Positions 16,683 through 25,586 of a stretch of 64,000 bases of DNA are shown here, piece by piece. Made by a program: the position numbers and the translations under genes. Source of the stretch: Paludibacter sp. (GTDB lineage: Bacteria > Bacteroidota > Bacteroidia > Bacteroidales > Paludibacteraceae). How positions within the stretch are numbered: the stretch's first letter is position 1; the number at the start of each line of letters is the position of its first letter. The DNA is taken from assembly GCA_019163375.1 (NCBI GenBank), contig JAFLKK010000001.1, positions 124,283 through 188,282 on the forward strand, written 5' to 3'. A model generated the notes under the pieces. The model did not search any database. It saw nothing but the letters and a program-made list of their open reading frames with translations, and was not told the DNA's origin.

Positions 16683-18572
16683 TTACATCTCGCTCAATTC
16701 CAACCAACGCATGGTTTTCTCGTCGATACTATCGCCAAGCTCTCCAAAACGCTGTGAGGCTTTGATAATTTCGTCGCTCGATAAAGAGCCTGAAGCCAAT
16801 TGATTTTCAATATCTGCTTTTTCGGCTTCCAGTGCGGGTATTTCTTTTTCCAGTGCTTCAAATTCTTGTTTCTCTTTGAAGCTTAGTTTTTTTGTTTTCT
16901 CTTTTGCTATCGGTTCCGGTTTGGCTACCTCTGTCTTTGAATTTTGCAGTTCAGCTTTTGCTGCCTTCTTATCTTCGCGCTCTTGTTCCTCTATCAACTC
17001 GTTCCACTCGCGGAAGTCAGTGTAGTTGCCGGGGAAATCTTTAAGTTCTGCATTGCCTTTGAATACCATTAAGTGATCCACCACTTTATCCATAAAGTAA
17101 CGGTCGTGACTCACCACGATAACACAACCTTTGAACGATTGAAGGTACTCTTCAAGAATATTCAGGGTTACAATGTCCAAATCGTTGGTAGGCTCATCGA
17201 GTACCAAAAAGTTAGGGTTGCGCATTAAAACGGTACAAAGGTGCAAACGACGTTTCTCGCCACCACTTAGTTTGTACACATAATTGTATTGTGTTTCGGG
17301 GGTGAAAAGGAAATGTAACAGAAATTGCGAAGCTGACATTTTCTTGCCATTGCCCAAATCAACTTCTTCGGCAATGTCTTGCACTACGTCAATGACCTTC
17401 ATCTGTTCGTCGAAGTCCAATCCATCCTGGCTGTAATAACCAAAAACAACCGTTTCGCCTACATCAAAACTACCACTGTCGGGCTTTACTTCGCCCAGTA
17501 ACATTTTCAGAAAGGTCGATTTCCCGGTTCCGTTTTTTCCCACTATACCCATCTTTTCGTAACGGGCAAAGTTGTAATAAAAATTGTCGAGGATCTTAAG
17601 ATCGCCGTACGCTTTGGTAATGTATTTGGCTTCAAATATTTTAGAGCCAAGGTAGCTCGCTTTTACGTCCAGCTGCACCTTGTCGTTGTTTCGGCGTAGT
17701 TTGGCTCGTTCTTCTATTTCGTAGAAACTATCCTGGCGCGATTTTGCTTTGGTAGCTCTTGCTTGCGGTTGACGGCGCATCCATTCCAGCTCCTTGCGAT
17801 ATAAATTTACAGCACGTTCGCTCTCGGCATTAAATGACTCCAACCGCTCCTGACGTTTTTCCAGATAATAGCTGTAGTTGCCGTTGTATTGGTATAAAGC
17901 CTGATGGTCAATTTCGTAGATATTGGTACAAACGCGGTCGAGGAAATACCTGTCGTGCGTCACCATGAGCAAAGCCATGGTCGAACGTTTCAGAAAATCC
18001 TCCAACCATTCAATCATTTCGAGGTCAAGGTGATTGGTTGGCTCATCCAGAATCAATAAATCCGGTTCTGCAATCAATACGTTAGCCAGTGCCACTCGTT
18101 TTAGTTGTCCGCCCGATAACTTGCCAATTTTCTGTTCGAAGTTGGTGATTTTCAGTTTGCCTAGAATTTGTTTGATACGTGTTTCGTAGTCCCACGCCTT
18201 GTGCAGATCCATTTGCGACAGGATTTCATCCAACCCCTCGTGGTTTTCGGATAACATGCAATGCTCGTAAGCAGCAATGGTGCGTACCGCTTCATTGTCA
18301 GTTTGCAGACAAGCATCAAGTACCGACAGTTCTTTCGGAAAATCGGGATCTTGATCCAAGTACCCAATCCGCAAATCGCGACGAAAAGTGATGTTGCCGT
18401 TTTTATAATCCTCTTTTCCGGCAATGATGTTGAGCAACGTTGTTTTTCCTGCTCCATTTTTGGCTATCAAAGCCACTCGTTGATTGTCGGCGATGCCGAA
18501 AGATATATTTTCAAAAAGCAGATGGTCGCCAAACGATTTGGTCAGATTCTCTACTTGCATGTAACTTGCCAT
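16683..18572 (-). CDS. uup: ABC-F family ATPase (Uup-like)
   Basis: A protein of 629 residues from the ATG at 18572; a longer frame adds 20 residues with no family similarity. Two ABC cassettes without membrane domains: Walker A sites AKNGAGKTT and GKNGTGKST, signatures LSGGQLKR and LSGGEKRR, Walker B LLILDEPTNHLDL and FLVLDEPTNDLDI, joined by a basic helical linker (RRQPQARATKAKSRQ) that contacts the ribosome in this class. A charged C-terminal coiled coil (about the last 90 residues) is the mark of the Uup subgroup, implicated in translation, ribosome rescue and branched-DNA binding. The gene appears monocistronic, with a hairpin terminator after it. Confidence 0.88.
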   Translation of the reverse strand: MASYMQVENLTKSFGDHLLFENISFGIADNQRVALIAKNGAGKTTLLNIIAGKEDYKNGNITFRRDLRIGYLDQDPDFPKELSVLDACLQTDNEAVRTIAAYEHCMLSENHEGLDEILSQMDLHKAWDYETRIKQILGKLKITNFEQKIGKLSGGQLKRVALANVLIAEPDLLILDEPTNHLDLEMIEWLEDFLKRSTMALLMVTHDRYFLDRVCTNIYEIDHQALYQYNGNYSYYLEKRQERLESFNAESERAVNLYRKELEWMRRQPQARATKAKSRQDSFYEIEERAKLRRNNDKVQLDVKASYLGSKIFEAKYITKAYGDLKILDNFYYNFARYEKMGIVGKNGTGKSTFLKMLLGEVKPDSGSFDVGETVVFGYYSQDGLDFDEQMKVIDVVQDIAEEVDLGNGKKMSASQFLLHFLFTPETQYNYVYKLSGGEKRRLHLCTVLMRNPNFLVLDEPTNDLDIVTLNILEEYLQSFKGCVIVVSHDRYFMDKVVDHLMVFKGNAELKDFPGNYTDFREWNELIEEQEREDKKAAKAELQNSKTEVAKPEPIAKEKTKKLSFKEKQEFEALEKEIPALEAEKADIENQLASGSLSSDEIIKASQRFGELGDSIDEKTMRWLELSEM

Positions 18573-18659
18573 AAATTCTTTTTTATTTTCGGGTACAAAG
18601 ATACGGATTTTAAAGGATGAATCAATTTTCAAAGTATATAGAAATAATTCAATGTTTTA

Positions 18660-18690
18660 TTTGTCTGTTAATCAAAAATACCTAACTTTG
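18660..18690 (+). promoter_or_regulatory. Promoter of the KilA-N gene
   Basis: -33 TTTG (18660-18663) and -7 TAACTTTG (18683-18690) with a 19-base spacer, a full consensus match. The leader to the start codon is about 95 bases. Confidence 0.6.
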
Positions 18691-18792
18691 GAATCCGTAT
18701 ACGTCCTTGTTCAATATCCTATGTTTTAAGGGAAGATGATTTAATATAAAGGTTTAAATTGATTCTAGTCTTGATTTAATGATTGCAATGCT

Positions 18793-19614
18793 ATGTCAAC
18801 TCAAAAAGAAGTATTGAACGTAAATGGCACTCAGGTCAGAGTACTAAAGGTATATGATACAGATTATATTTGTATCACTGATATTGCTCGAATCAAAAAT
18901 CCCCTGGAACCGAAGGATGTTGTGAAAAATTGGTTGCGAAGTAAAACGACTTTACAATTTTTAGGGTTGTGGGAAAGCTTGAATAATCAGCATTTTAAAA
19001 GGGTCGAATTCGACCCCCTTATGATGGAAGCTGGAACTAATGCATTTACGATGAGTCCGACGAGATGGATTGAATTGACAAATGCGATAGGGCTAGTGAC
19101 AAAAACGGGTAGCAAAGGTGGAACTTTTGCTCATAAAGATATTGCATTTGAATTCTCTTCTTGGGTTAGTACCGAATTTAAGCTATATCTACTTAAAGAA
19201 TTTCAACGTCTTAAAGAAGAAGAGCATAAAAAACTAGGTTGGTCGGCTAAACGGGAACTTTCAAAGATAAACTATCATATTCATACCGATGCTATTAAGC
19301 AGAATTTGATTCCTGTAGAGTTAACTCACTATCAAATATCAATGGTTTATGCAAGCGAGGCAGATGTTCTCAATATGGCTTTGTTTGGAATTACAGCCAA
19401 GCAATGGAGAGATGAAAATCCTGATCTTAAAGGTAATATTAGAGATTATGCCACCATTAATGAGTTAATATGTCTGGCTAATATGGAAAATCTGAATGCA
19501 GTTCTTATAAATGAAGGTTTACCGCAGAGCGATCGTTTGTTGAAACTGAATAAGATAGCAATTCAACAAATGAAAGTTCTTCATGAAGTTGAAAATCGCA
19601 AAACACTAAAATAA
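18793..19614 (+). CDS. KilA-N domain protein
   Basis: A 273-residue protein whose first about 140 residues are a KilA-N domain, a DNA-binding fold common in phages and large DNA viruses: [71 protein letters not shown] (conserved tail of the domain). The C-terminal half (150-273) is helical and unrecognised. KilA-N proteins of this size occur singly in many Bacteroidota chromosomes, probably as phage-derived regulators or defence/addiction proteins; the role is unknown. It has its own consensus promoter and stands alone between uup and rubrerythrin, with no phage genes around it. Confidence 0.85.
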   Translation: MSTQKEVLNVNGTQVRVLKVYDTDYICITDIARIKNPLEPKDVVKNWLRSKTTLQFLGLWESLNNQHFKRVEFDPLMMEAGTNAFTMSPTRWIELTNAIGLVTKTGSKGGTFAHKDIAFEFSSWVSTEFKLYLLKEFQRLKEEEHKKLGWSAKRELSKINYHIHTDAIKQNLIPVELTHYQISMVYASEADVLNMALFGITAKQWRDENPDLKGNIRDYATINELICLANMENLNAVLINEGLPQSDRLLKLNKIAIQQMKVLHEVENRKTLK

Positions 19615-19654
19615 GCAAAAAATAAATTATAGTAATCATTTAATTCCCACAACA

Positions 19655-20230
19655 ATGAAAAGTATTAAAGGAACAGAAACTGAAAAGAATTTACTGAAAT
19701 CGTTTGCCGGCGAAAGTCAGGCTCGTATGCGTTACACTTACTTTGCTAAAGTTGCTAAAACAGAAGGTTTTGAACAAATTGCAGCCATCTTTTTGGAAAC
19801 AGCTGAGCAAGAAAAGCAACATGCTAAAAAGTTTTTTAGCTATTTAGAAGGTGGAATGGTTGAAATTACCGCATCTTATCCTGCCGGTATTATTTCTACT
19901 ACTGCCGAGAATTTAAAAGAAGCTGCTGACGGCGAAAATGAAGAATGGACTGATCTGTATCCTCATTTTGCTGATGTTGCTGAAGCCGAAGGTTTCCCGA
20001 ATATTGCTGCTACATGGCGTAAAATTGCTGCCGTGGAAGCACAACACGAAAAACGCTACCGTACGTTGCAAGCACGTGTTGAAGCAGGTACTGTGTTTTC
20101 TCGCGAAGAAGAAACAACTTGGCAATGTCGTGAGTGTGGCCACGTTCACGTAGGCAAAGATGCTCCAAAAGCATGTCCTACCTGTGCACACCCTCAAGCC
20201 TTTTTCGAAGTAGAAAAGACTAATTATTGA
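19655..20230 (+). CDS. rbr: Rubrerythrin
   Basis: A 191-residue protein: a four-helix ferritin-like diiron domain (residues 1-145; E-rich motifs [19 protein letters not shown] and [26 protein letters not shown]) followed by a C-terminal rubredoxin-like domain with the iron-binding pairs CRECGHVH and CPTCAHPQ. It reduces hydrogen peroxide in the cytoplasm of anaerobes, using electrons from rubredoxin or reductases. Length and ligands are those of classical rubrerythrin. It is monocistronic, closed by a strong terminator. A Fur/PerR-type regulator gene lies 14 kb away, but no PerR box could be identified here. Confidence 0.95.
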   Translation: MKSIKGTETEKNLLKSFAGESQARMRYTYFAKVAKTEGFEQIAAIFLETAEQEKQHAKKFFSYLEGGMVEITASYPAGIISTTAENLKEAADGENEEWTDLYPHFADVAEAEGFPNIAATWRKIAAVEAQHEKRYRTLQARVEAGTVFSREEETTWQCRECGHVHVGKDAPKACPTCAHPQAFFEVEKTNY

Positions 20231-20269
20231 TTTTATTTCAAAATTAATAATGCACAACTCATAATTAAG

Positions 20270-20310
20270 CAACCGCTATTCTGTTTTAGAATAGCGGTTG
20301 TTCTTTTTTT
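20270..20310 (+). terminator. Rubrerythrin terminator
   Basis: CAACCGCTATTCT and AGAATAGCGGTTG form a perfect 13-bp stem, followed by TTCTTTTTTT. Confidence 0.9.
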
Positions 20311-20324
20311 AAGTCTTTATTGAT

Positions 20325-20332
20325 TACTTTTG
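20325..20332 (+). promoter_or_regulatory. -7 box of mnmD
   Basis: TACTTTTG is an exact TAnnTTTG match. It lies 27 bases before the chosen ATG at 20359 and rules out the earlier in-frame start at 20320. Confidence 0.5.
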
Positions 20333-20358
20333 CAAAAAAACAATCTGTATTGAGCATT

Positions 20359-21018
20359 ATGAATTCTGAATTGATAATTACAGAAGATGGTTCGCATACT
20401 CTTTTTGTACCTGCTATCGACGAGTGTTACCATTCTACACATGGAGCAGTGCAGGAGTCGATGCATATCTTTATCGAAGCAGCACTGAAACAATGTGGCA
20501 AGACGGAAATTCGAGTGCTGGAAATAGGATTTGGGACAGGTTTGAATGCATTTCTGACTATGATAGAGGCGGAGCGGAGCGATAAGAAGATTCACTACAC
20601 TTCGCTTGAAAAATATCCTGTAGAAGTTGGGAAAGCGTTGCAACTAAATTATCCCGAAGCATTTCCGGCCGTAAGCCGTGAGAGCTTTGAGCTGCTGCAT
20701 ACTTCTGTTTGGGGAGAGCAGGTTCAAATAGGTTCGAATTTTTGGCTTACAAAAATCGAAGCGGACTTTACTCAGTTTAACTTCACTGAAATGTTTGATG
20801 TTGTTTATTTTGACGCTTTCTCGCCCGAGAAACAACCTGAAATGTGGTCGGTGGAGCTTTTTGAGAAAATATTTATTCAATGCAATACCGGTGCGGTTCT
20901 TACAACTTATTGTGCCAAAGGCGTTGTTCGTCGTGCAATGCAATCTGCCGGATTTCAGGTAGAGCGCTTACCCGGTCCTCCGGGGAAAAGGCAAATCCTA
21001 AGAAGTGTTAAAATTTGA
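20359..21018 (+). CDS. mnmD: tRNA 5-aminomethyl-2-thiouridine methyltransferase MnmD
   Basis: 219 residues from the ATG at 20359. An S-adenosylmethionine-binding motif EIGFGTGLNAFLTMIEA and the family signature VVYFDAFSPEKQPEMWS are seen, with the ending LPGPPGKRQILRS. This is the free-standing methyltransferase (DUF752) that completes mnm5s2U at the wobble position of certain tRNAs; in Enterobacteria it is fused to an oxidoreductase as MnmC, whereas here the oxidoreductase half is absent, as usual in Bacteroidota. The next gene (PAP2 phosphatase) follows after 34 bases and may be co-transcribed. Confidence 0.87.
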   Translation: MNSELIITEDGSHTLFVPAIDECYHSTHGAVQESMHIFIEAALKQCGKTEIRVLEIGFGTGLNAFLTMIEAERSDKKIHYTSLEKYPVEVGKALQLNYPEAFPAVSRESFELLHTSVWGEQVQIGSNFWLTKIEADFTQFNFTEMFDVVYFDAFSPEKQPEMWSVELFEKIFIQCNTGAVLTTYCAKGVVRRAMQSAGFQVERLPGPPGKRQILRSVKI

Positions 21019-21052
21019 TAAATGGTTTATTCGTTAATACGTAACTAAATAT

Positions 21053-21706
21053 ATGACGCATTTCAGAAAATATTCCGGATTTTACATCCCTTACATCATT
21101 TTTGCGCTGGTTGTTAGCTTACTTATATTATTCAATGATAAAGGAGCTTTACACTTAAAAATGGCTTCGTTTTATACGGATACCGGCGATGTGTTTTTTA
21201 AATACTATACCGAAGTGGGCGGAAATATCCCTTTCTATGTGATAGGTGTTTTGCTCTTTTATCGGTATCGAATTGCTTTGATTTTGTTGGTAACTCAACT
21301 CAGTACGGGTTTAATTGTTCAAATAATAAAACGCTCGTGGGATGCACCTCGCCCCGTAAAGTATTTTGCCGACAATTACCCGGACATCGAATTACATAAA
21401 ATTGCAGGTGCAAAGCTTTATGCTCATAATAGCTTTCCATCCGGGCATACCACTTCAGCTTTTGCATTTTTTTTGGTGCTGGCTTGTTGTACTAAGAATA
21501 AATTCTTACAATTCTTGTGTTTTGCACTCGCGGTGTTGGTAGGCTTCTCAAGGGTGTATCTGTCTCAACATTTTATAGTTGATATGCTGGCGGGATCGTT
21601 TATCGGTGTAACTGTAACTCTTCTTTTTCAACTTTATATCGAAAAAAAATCAATTAAATGGGCAGATGGTTCATTGAGGGATGTTTTTTTGAGAAAAAGG
21701 AACTAA
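21053..21706 (+). CDS. PAP2-family membrane phosphatase
   Basis: A 217-residue integral membrane protein with about six hydrophobic segments. The three phosphatase motifs are present: KRSWDAPRP (as KxxxxxxRP), PSGH in HNSFPSGHTTSAF, and SRVYLSQHFIVDMLAG (SRxxxxxHxxxD). Members remove phosphate from lipid phosphates such as phosphatidate, undecaprenyl diphosphate or phosphatidylglycerophosphate at the outer face of the inner membrane. The sequence does not tell which; a role in recycling the carrier lipid or in lipid A trimming is plausible. It lies between mnmD and the rpsO promoter. Confidence 0.88.
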   Translation: MTHFRKYSGFYIPYIIFALVVSLLILFNDKGALHLKMASFYTDTGDVFFKYYTEVGGNIPFYVIGVLLFYRYRIALILLVTQLSTGLIVQIIKRSWDAPRPVKYFADNYPDIELHKIAGAKLYAHNSFPSGHTTSAFAFFLVLACCTKNKFLQFLCFALAVLVGFSRVYLSQHFIVDMLAGSFIGVTVTLLFQLYIEKKSIKWADGSLRDVFLRKRN

Positions 21707-21710
21707 CGGT

Positions 21711-21741
21711 TTTGTTATTCAAAATTAAATAACTACCTTTG
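21711..21741 (+). promoter_or_regulatory. rpsO promoter
   Basis: -33 TTTG (21711-21714) and -7 TACCTTTG (21734-21741) are separated by 19 bases. The leader of about 75 bases could hold the usual S15 autoregulatory structure, but none was resolved by eye. Confidence 0.65.
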
Positions 21742-21821
21742 CGAGCTCAAAATCAAACGTGTAGTTTTGCGATGTGTGCATTGCTAAGTTTGTATTTTTA
21801 AACATTTATTTAATAAATAGT

Positions 21822-22091
21822 ATGTATTTAACGCCTGAAATTAAACAAGAAATCTTTGCGAAACACGGAAAATCAACAACTGATACTGGTTCTGCAGAAG
21901 GCCAAATCGCTTTGTTCTCATTCCGTATTAATCATTTGACTTCACACTTGAAGATAAACAAAAAAGATTATAGTACAGAACGCGCTCTTGTTATCTTGGT
22001 AGGAAAACGTCGTCGTCTTCTTAATTATTTGAAGAACACCGAAATTAATCGCTACCGTGCAATTATCAAAGAGTTGGGTATCAGAAAATAA
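21822..22091 (+). CDS. rpsO: 30S ribosomal protein S15
   Basis: 89 residues from the ATG at 21822; the longer open frame adds 16 residues foreign to the family. All hallmarks are there: HGKSTTDTGSAEGQIALFSFRINHLTSHL, the KKDYSTERALVILVGKRRRLLNYL core and YRAIIKELGIRK at the end. S15 binds 16S rRNA early in assembly of the small subunit. It has its own promoter and a strong terminator immediately downstream. Confidence 0.97.
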   Translation: MYLTPEIKQEIFAKHGKSTTDTGSAEGQIALFSFRINHLTSHLKINKKDYSTERALVILVGKRRRLLNYLKNTEINRYRAIIKELGIRK

Positions 22092-22110
22092 TTCTGACTT
22101 TCAAAACTTA

Positions 22111-22153
22111 AAGAGGCGTTTCAAATTTAGTTTTGAAATGCCTCTTCTTTTTT
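22111..22153 (+). terminator. rpsO terminator
   Basis: AAGAGGCGTTTCAAA and TTTGAAATGCCTCTT pair over 15 bases (one G-T), followed by a T-rich tail. The longer open frame of kdtA would start inside it, which supports the later start at 22175. Confidence 0.88.
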
Positions 22154-22174
22154 CTTGTTTTTATTCTTCATACT

Positions 22175-23392
22175 ATGAAAATAATCTATTCAATAGGTAT
22201 TTACCTTTTCAGAGTTTTAGTTTCGATAGCTTCGCTTTTCAACGAGAAAGCGCGGTTGCTGAATAAAGGACAACAGCAGGCTTTCGGGATTTTGAAAGAG
22301 AAAGTGGAGCCCAATGCTCAATATGTATGGTTTCATGCTGCATCTTTGGGTGAGTTTGAACAAGGACGCCCTGTTATTGAACAATTGAAAAAAGAAAATC
22401 CAAAGGCTAAAGTTCTGTTGACATTCTTTTCACCATCGGGCTATGAGGTACGGAAAAATTATATCGGTGCTGACATTGTTTCGTATCTGCCTTTAGACAC
22501 CCCCGGAAATGCCCGGACTTTTGTGAATCTCGTAAAACCATCAAAAGCAATTTTTATTAAATACGAATTCTGGCCAAATTATTTATTGGAATTACAAGTT
22601 GCAAATGTTCCGGTATTTAGTATTTCTGCTATTTTTCGACCCGAGCAGGTGTTTTTTAAGAGCTATGGTAGATGGTACAAAAGCTTGTTGAAAACCTTCA
22701 AGCATATTTTTGTTCAGGATAAAGTCTCTCAGAAGTTATTGAATGGTCACGGTATCAGCAATGTTTCGGTGGCTGGTGATACCCGCTTTGACAGGGTTTA
22801 CGATTTATATACGCAAGCTAAGCAACTTCCATTGATTGAGGAGTTTGTAAAGGGCGGCGAAAAGGTTATTGTGGCAGGTAGCACTTGGGGGAAAGATGAA
22901 GAATTACTGGTTCGATACCTTAAACTTCACACCGATATTAAATTGATTCTTGTGCCGCACGAAATTCACGCTGTGCATATAACCGAAATATCCAAACTGC
23001 TCAATGGTAACTTTGTTCGCTATTCTGATGCGAATGCATATAACCTAAAATCGACCAATTGCCTGGTAGTGGACGTTATCGGGATTCTTTCGTCTATCTA
23101 TCGGTATGCCAATGTGGCGTACATCGGAGGTGGATTTGGTGTGGGAATTCACAATACACTGGAGGCTGCGGTTTATGGTATTCCGGTGGTCTTTGGGCCC
23201 AACTATCAAAAGTTCCGTGAAGCACGTGAACTAATAGCGATAGGTGGTGCTTTCTCAATATCCAATTATGTTGTTTTTGAAGCTCAAATAGATGCACTTT
23301 TGAAAGATAATGCTGCGGGAACGAAAGCGGGAGAATACGTGAAACAAAATACCGGTGCAACTGAACTGATTTTAAAAGAGATAGTAAAATAA
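22175..23392 (+). CDS. waaA: 3-deoxy-D-manno-octulosonic acid transferase (Kdo transferase)
   Basis: A protein of 405 residues from the ATG at 22175. An N-terminal membrane anchor (residues of about 1-22) is followed by the GT30 pattern: VWFHAASLGEFEQGRPVIEQL, KYEFWPNYLLEL, VAGDTRFDRV, and the C-terminal nucleotide-binding IGGGFGVGIHNTLEAAVYGIPVVFGP. It transfers Kdo from CMP-Kdo to lipid IVA on the cytoplasmic face of the inner membrane, an essential step of lipid A-core formation. Homologues in Bacteroidota usually have the same length. The next gene, hisS, follows after 55 bases. Confidence 0.93.
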   Translation: MKIIYSIGIYLFRVLVSIASLFNEKARLLNKGQQQAFGILKEKVEPNAQYVWFHAASLGEFEQGRPVIEQLKKENPKAKVLLTFFSPSGYEVRKNYIGADIVSYLPLDTPGNARTFVNLVKPSKAIFIKYEFWPNYLLELQVANVPVFSISAIFRPEQVFFKSYGRWYKSLLKTFKHIFVQDKVSQKLLNGHGISNVSVAGDTRFDRVYDLYTQAKQLPLIEEFVKGGEKVIVAGSTWGKDEELLVRYLKLHTDIKLILVPHEIHAVHITEISKLLNGNFVRYSDANAYNLKSTNCLVVDVIGILSSIYRYANVAYIGGGFGVGIHNTLEAAVYGIPVVFGPNYQKFREARELIAIGGAFSISNYVVFEAQIDALLKDNAAGTKAGEYVKQNTGATELILKEIVK

Positions 23393-23447
23393 ATATACTT
23401 AGTGTAACTTTGTGCATTTAGTGCCTTAGTGGTAAAATAAACGAAAC

Positions 23448-24806
23448 ATGCAAAAACCTTCCATTCCTAAAGGAACACGCGATTTTACGCCACAAGAAAT
23501 GGCGAATAGAAATTATATCTTCAATACTATAAAAGATGTTTTCCGTCTTTACGGATTTCAACAAATAGAAACGCCTGCTATGGAAAACCTATCCACCTTG
23601 ATGGGTAAGTACGGCGAAGAAGGTGATAAACTACTTTTCAAAATTCTGAATTCGGGCGATTATATGAATGGTCTGAATGATGAAGAATTACTTGGACGCA
23701 ATAGTGTAAAGCTAACCAATAAAATCTCGGAAAAAGGATTGCGTTATGACTTAACGGTTCCTTTCGCGCGCTTTGTGGTGCAACATCAAAATGAGATTTC
23801 TTTCCCATTCAAACGTTATCAGATTCAGCCGGTTTGGCGTGCCGACCGTCCTCAAAAAGGTCGCTACCGTGAGTTTTATCAATGCGATGTGGATGTAGTG
23901 GGAAGTGACTCATTGCTCAATGAATTGGAATTGATACAGATAGTGGATGATGTGTATCGTAGGTTGAAAATAAATGTTTGCCTGAAAATAAATAACCGCA
24001 AAATTCTTTCGGGTATTGCTGAAATCATTGGCGAAGCTGAAAAAATTACAGATATAACTGTTGCCATTGATAAAATGGATAAGATCGGACTCGAAAAAGT
24101 AAACGAAGAAATAGCTTCGAAAGGTATTTCTGACGAAGCAATTGCCAAACTTCAACCCATTTTAAAGCTAAGTGGAACAAATACCGAAAAACTGAATCAA
24201 TTGAAAACGGTGCTGGCCGATTCGGAAGTTGGGTTGAAAGGTGTTTCGGAACTCGAAACGATTTTTGGTCTTTGCGAAGCCATGAAAGTGCAAACGCAGA
24301 TAGAGTTGGACTTGACTCTGGCACGCGGACTAAATTATTACACCGGAGCTATTTTTGAAGTAAAAGCATTGGATGTGGAGATTGGTAGCATCACCGGCGG
24401 TGGTCGTTATGATAACCTGACAGGAGTTTTTGGATTGGATGGTGTGTCGGGTGTGGGTATTTCGTTTGGTGCCGATCGGATCTACGACGTGCTCAATCAA
24501 TTGAAATTGTATCCTGAAACTTCACTGGAGCAAACGCAGGTGTTATTTGTGAGTTTTGGCGAAAAGGAATTACTGTATTGTTTGCCGTGGTTGAGTGCTT
24601 TGCGCGCCAAAGGAATCAATGCCGAAGTGTATCCTGAACCCGCTAAAATGAAAAAACAAATGACCTATGCCGATAATAAGCGTATACCGTTTGTAGCCAT
24701 TGTGGGTGAAACGGAAATGAACGAAGGAAAAGTAATGCTCAAAAATATGAAGTCCGGCGAACAAGGTCTGGTTTCGTTGGAAGAAGCTCTCGGAAAATTA
24801 AGCTAG
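23448..24806 (+). CDS. hisS: Histidyl-tRNA synthetase
   Basis: A 452-residue class II aminoacyl-tRNA synthetase. Motifs seen: [13 protein letters not shown] at the N terminus, motif 1 around [13 protein letters not shown], motif 2 in [22 protein letters not shown] (shown in parts), the histidine-specific [14 protein letters not shown] and the [11 protein letters not shown] motif 3. A C-terminal anticodon-binding domain (about 370-452) is complete. It charges tRNA-His. The first third carries a family-typical insertion seen in Bacteroidota. It may be read through from kdtA. Confidence 0.95.
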   Translation: MQKPSIPKGTRDFTPQEMANRNYIFNTIKDVFRLYGFQQIETPAMENLSTLMGKYGEEGDKLLFKILNSGDYMNGLNDEELLGRNSVKLTNKISEKGLRYDLTVPFARFVVQHQNEISFPFKRYQIQPVWRADRPQKGRYREFYQCDVDVVGSDSLLNELELIQIVDDVYRRLKINVCLKINNRKILSGIAEIIGEAEKITDITVAIDKMDKIGLEKVNEEIASKGISDEAIAKLQPILKLSGTNTEKLNQLKTVLADSEVGLKGVSELETIFGLCEAMKVQTQIELDLTLARGLNYYTGAIFEVKALDVEIGSITGGGRYDNLTGVFGLDGVSGVGISFGADRIYDVLNQLKLYPETSLEQTQVLFVSFGEKELLYCLPWLSALRAKGINAEVYPEPAKMKKQMTYADNKRIPFVAIVGETEMNEGKVMLKNMKSGEQGLVSLEEALGKLS

Positions 24807-24837
24807 AAATAATACCTTGGTGACTCAAGGCTGTGAT

Positions 24838-24943
24838 TTTACCGCAGAGTTACGCCGAGAAAAGAAAAGAGAAACGCAAAGTGATGAATGTGAGTCATTG
24901 CTTTGCGTTTCTTTGCGAAAACCTCAGTGCACTTTGCGGTAAA
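24838..24943. repeat. 106-bp nested extragenic palindrome
   Basis: Outer arms TTTACCGCA (24838-24846) and TGCGGTAAA (24935-24943) and inner arms GAAACGCAAAG (24871-24881) and CTTTGCGTTTC (24901-24911) are both perfect, giving a long cruciform-prone hairpin between convergent hisS and the DUF456 gene. It resembles small non-coding repeat elements; it may also end both transcripts. Confidence 0.6.
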
Positions 24944-24964
24944 TGAATATGTGTTGAGGACTCT

Positions 24965-25001
24965 TTTACTGATAACTGCACACTGCTCACTGTTAACTGA
25001 C
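24965..25001. repeat. ACTG-rich extragenic repeat (copy 1)
   Basis: Alternating ACTGATAACTG, CACTGCTCACTG and TTAACTGA units. The right end supplies the stop codon of the DUF456 gene. Similar blocks occur at 44146-44184 and, inverted, at 47476-47519. Confidence 0.5.
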
Positions 25002-25469
25002 AAGCGCTTGTACGAAATAGAAAATTAAAAATCCGGCAACTATCAGATTTATAATTGTTCCAAACAGAAACCCGACGAACGACCCGAAACCCGCTATGAT
25101 TGCCTCTTTGCTCGTTTTACCTGCAAGTAGTTCCCCTACCAGTGCACCAACGAATGGGCCGAGAATGATTCCAATTGGACCAAAAAACAAGCCAATGACC
25201 AGTCCAATCATACTTCCCCACACGCCGAGTTTGCTTCCTCCGAACTTTTTTGTTCCCCAAATCGGAATAAGATAGTCGAGTACCTGAACAGCAATCACGA
25301 TAAGTGCCCAAAGAACTAGAAATTGCATCGAAAATTCGACTTTGGAAGTAATATGAAGTAATAGAATGCCCAGATAGCTGACCGGAGTGCCTGGTAGCAC
25401 AGGTATTATACAGCCTAGAAAGCCAACGATTAGCAATATGCCTGCAACAATTATCAGAAATATATCCAT
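24993..25469 (-). CDS. DUF456 family membrane protein
   Basis: A protein of 158 residues starting at the ATG at 25469; an earlier in-frame ATG at 25493 overlaps the -7 box and is unlikely. Three to five hydrophobic segments with the family pattern GCIIPVLPGTPVSYLGILL, GGSKLGVWGSMIGLVIGLFFGPIGIILGPFVGALVGELL. The glycine-rich repeats in the middle resemble transporter or glycine-zipper segments. The family is of unknown function and sits in the inner membrane. The last codons and the stop lie inside an ACTG-rich repeat, so the C terminus may have been altered by that repeat. Confidence 0.8.
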   Translation of the reverse strand: MDIFLIIVAGILLIVGFLGCIIPVLPGTPVSYLGILLLHITSKVEFSMQFLVLWALIVIAVQVLDYLIPIWGTKKFGGSKLGVWGSMIGLVIGLFFGPIGIILGPFVGALVGELLAGKTSKEAIIAGFGSFVGFLFGTIINLIVAGFLIFYFVQALVS

Positions 25470-25490
25470 TTTGTTTTGTGTATTTGAATG

Positions 25491-25498
25491 CAAATATA
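25491..25498 (-). promoter_or_regulatory. -7 box of the DUF456 gene
   Basis: On the minus strand this reads TATATTTG, 21 bases before the chosen start codon. Confidence 0.45.
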
Positions 25499-25534
25499 AT
25501 TCAAACTAAGGATGAACGACCTATCATCGCAAAA

Positions 25535-25566
25535 AAAATGCCGAAATCCAACGATTCCGACATTTT
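25535..25566 (-). terminator. Terminator of the hydrolase gene
   Basis: An imperfect 14-base stem (AAAATGCCGAAATC with GATTCCGACATTTT, two mismatches) ends in a run of eight T on the minus strand, 21 bases after the stop codon. Confidence 0.6.
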
Positions 25567-25586
25567 CGTCGCAAAACTAACACGAA

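Noticed and set aside
18161-18620. Open frames on both strands within the ABC-F gene
   Set aside because: They overlap the conserved first ABC cassette and lack family similarity.
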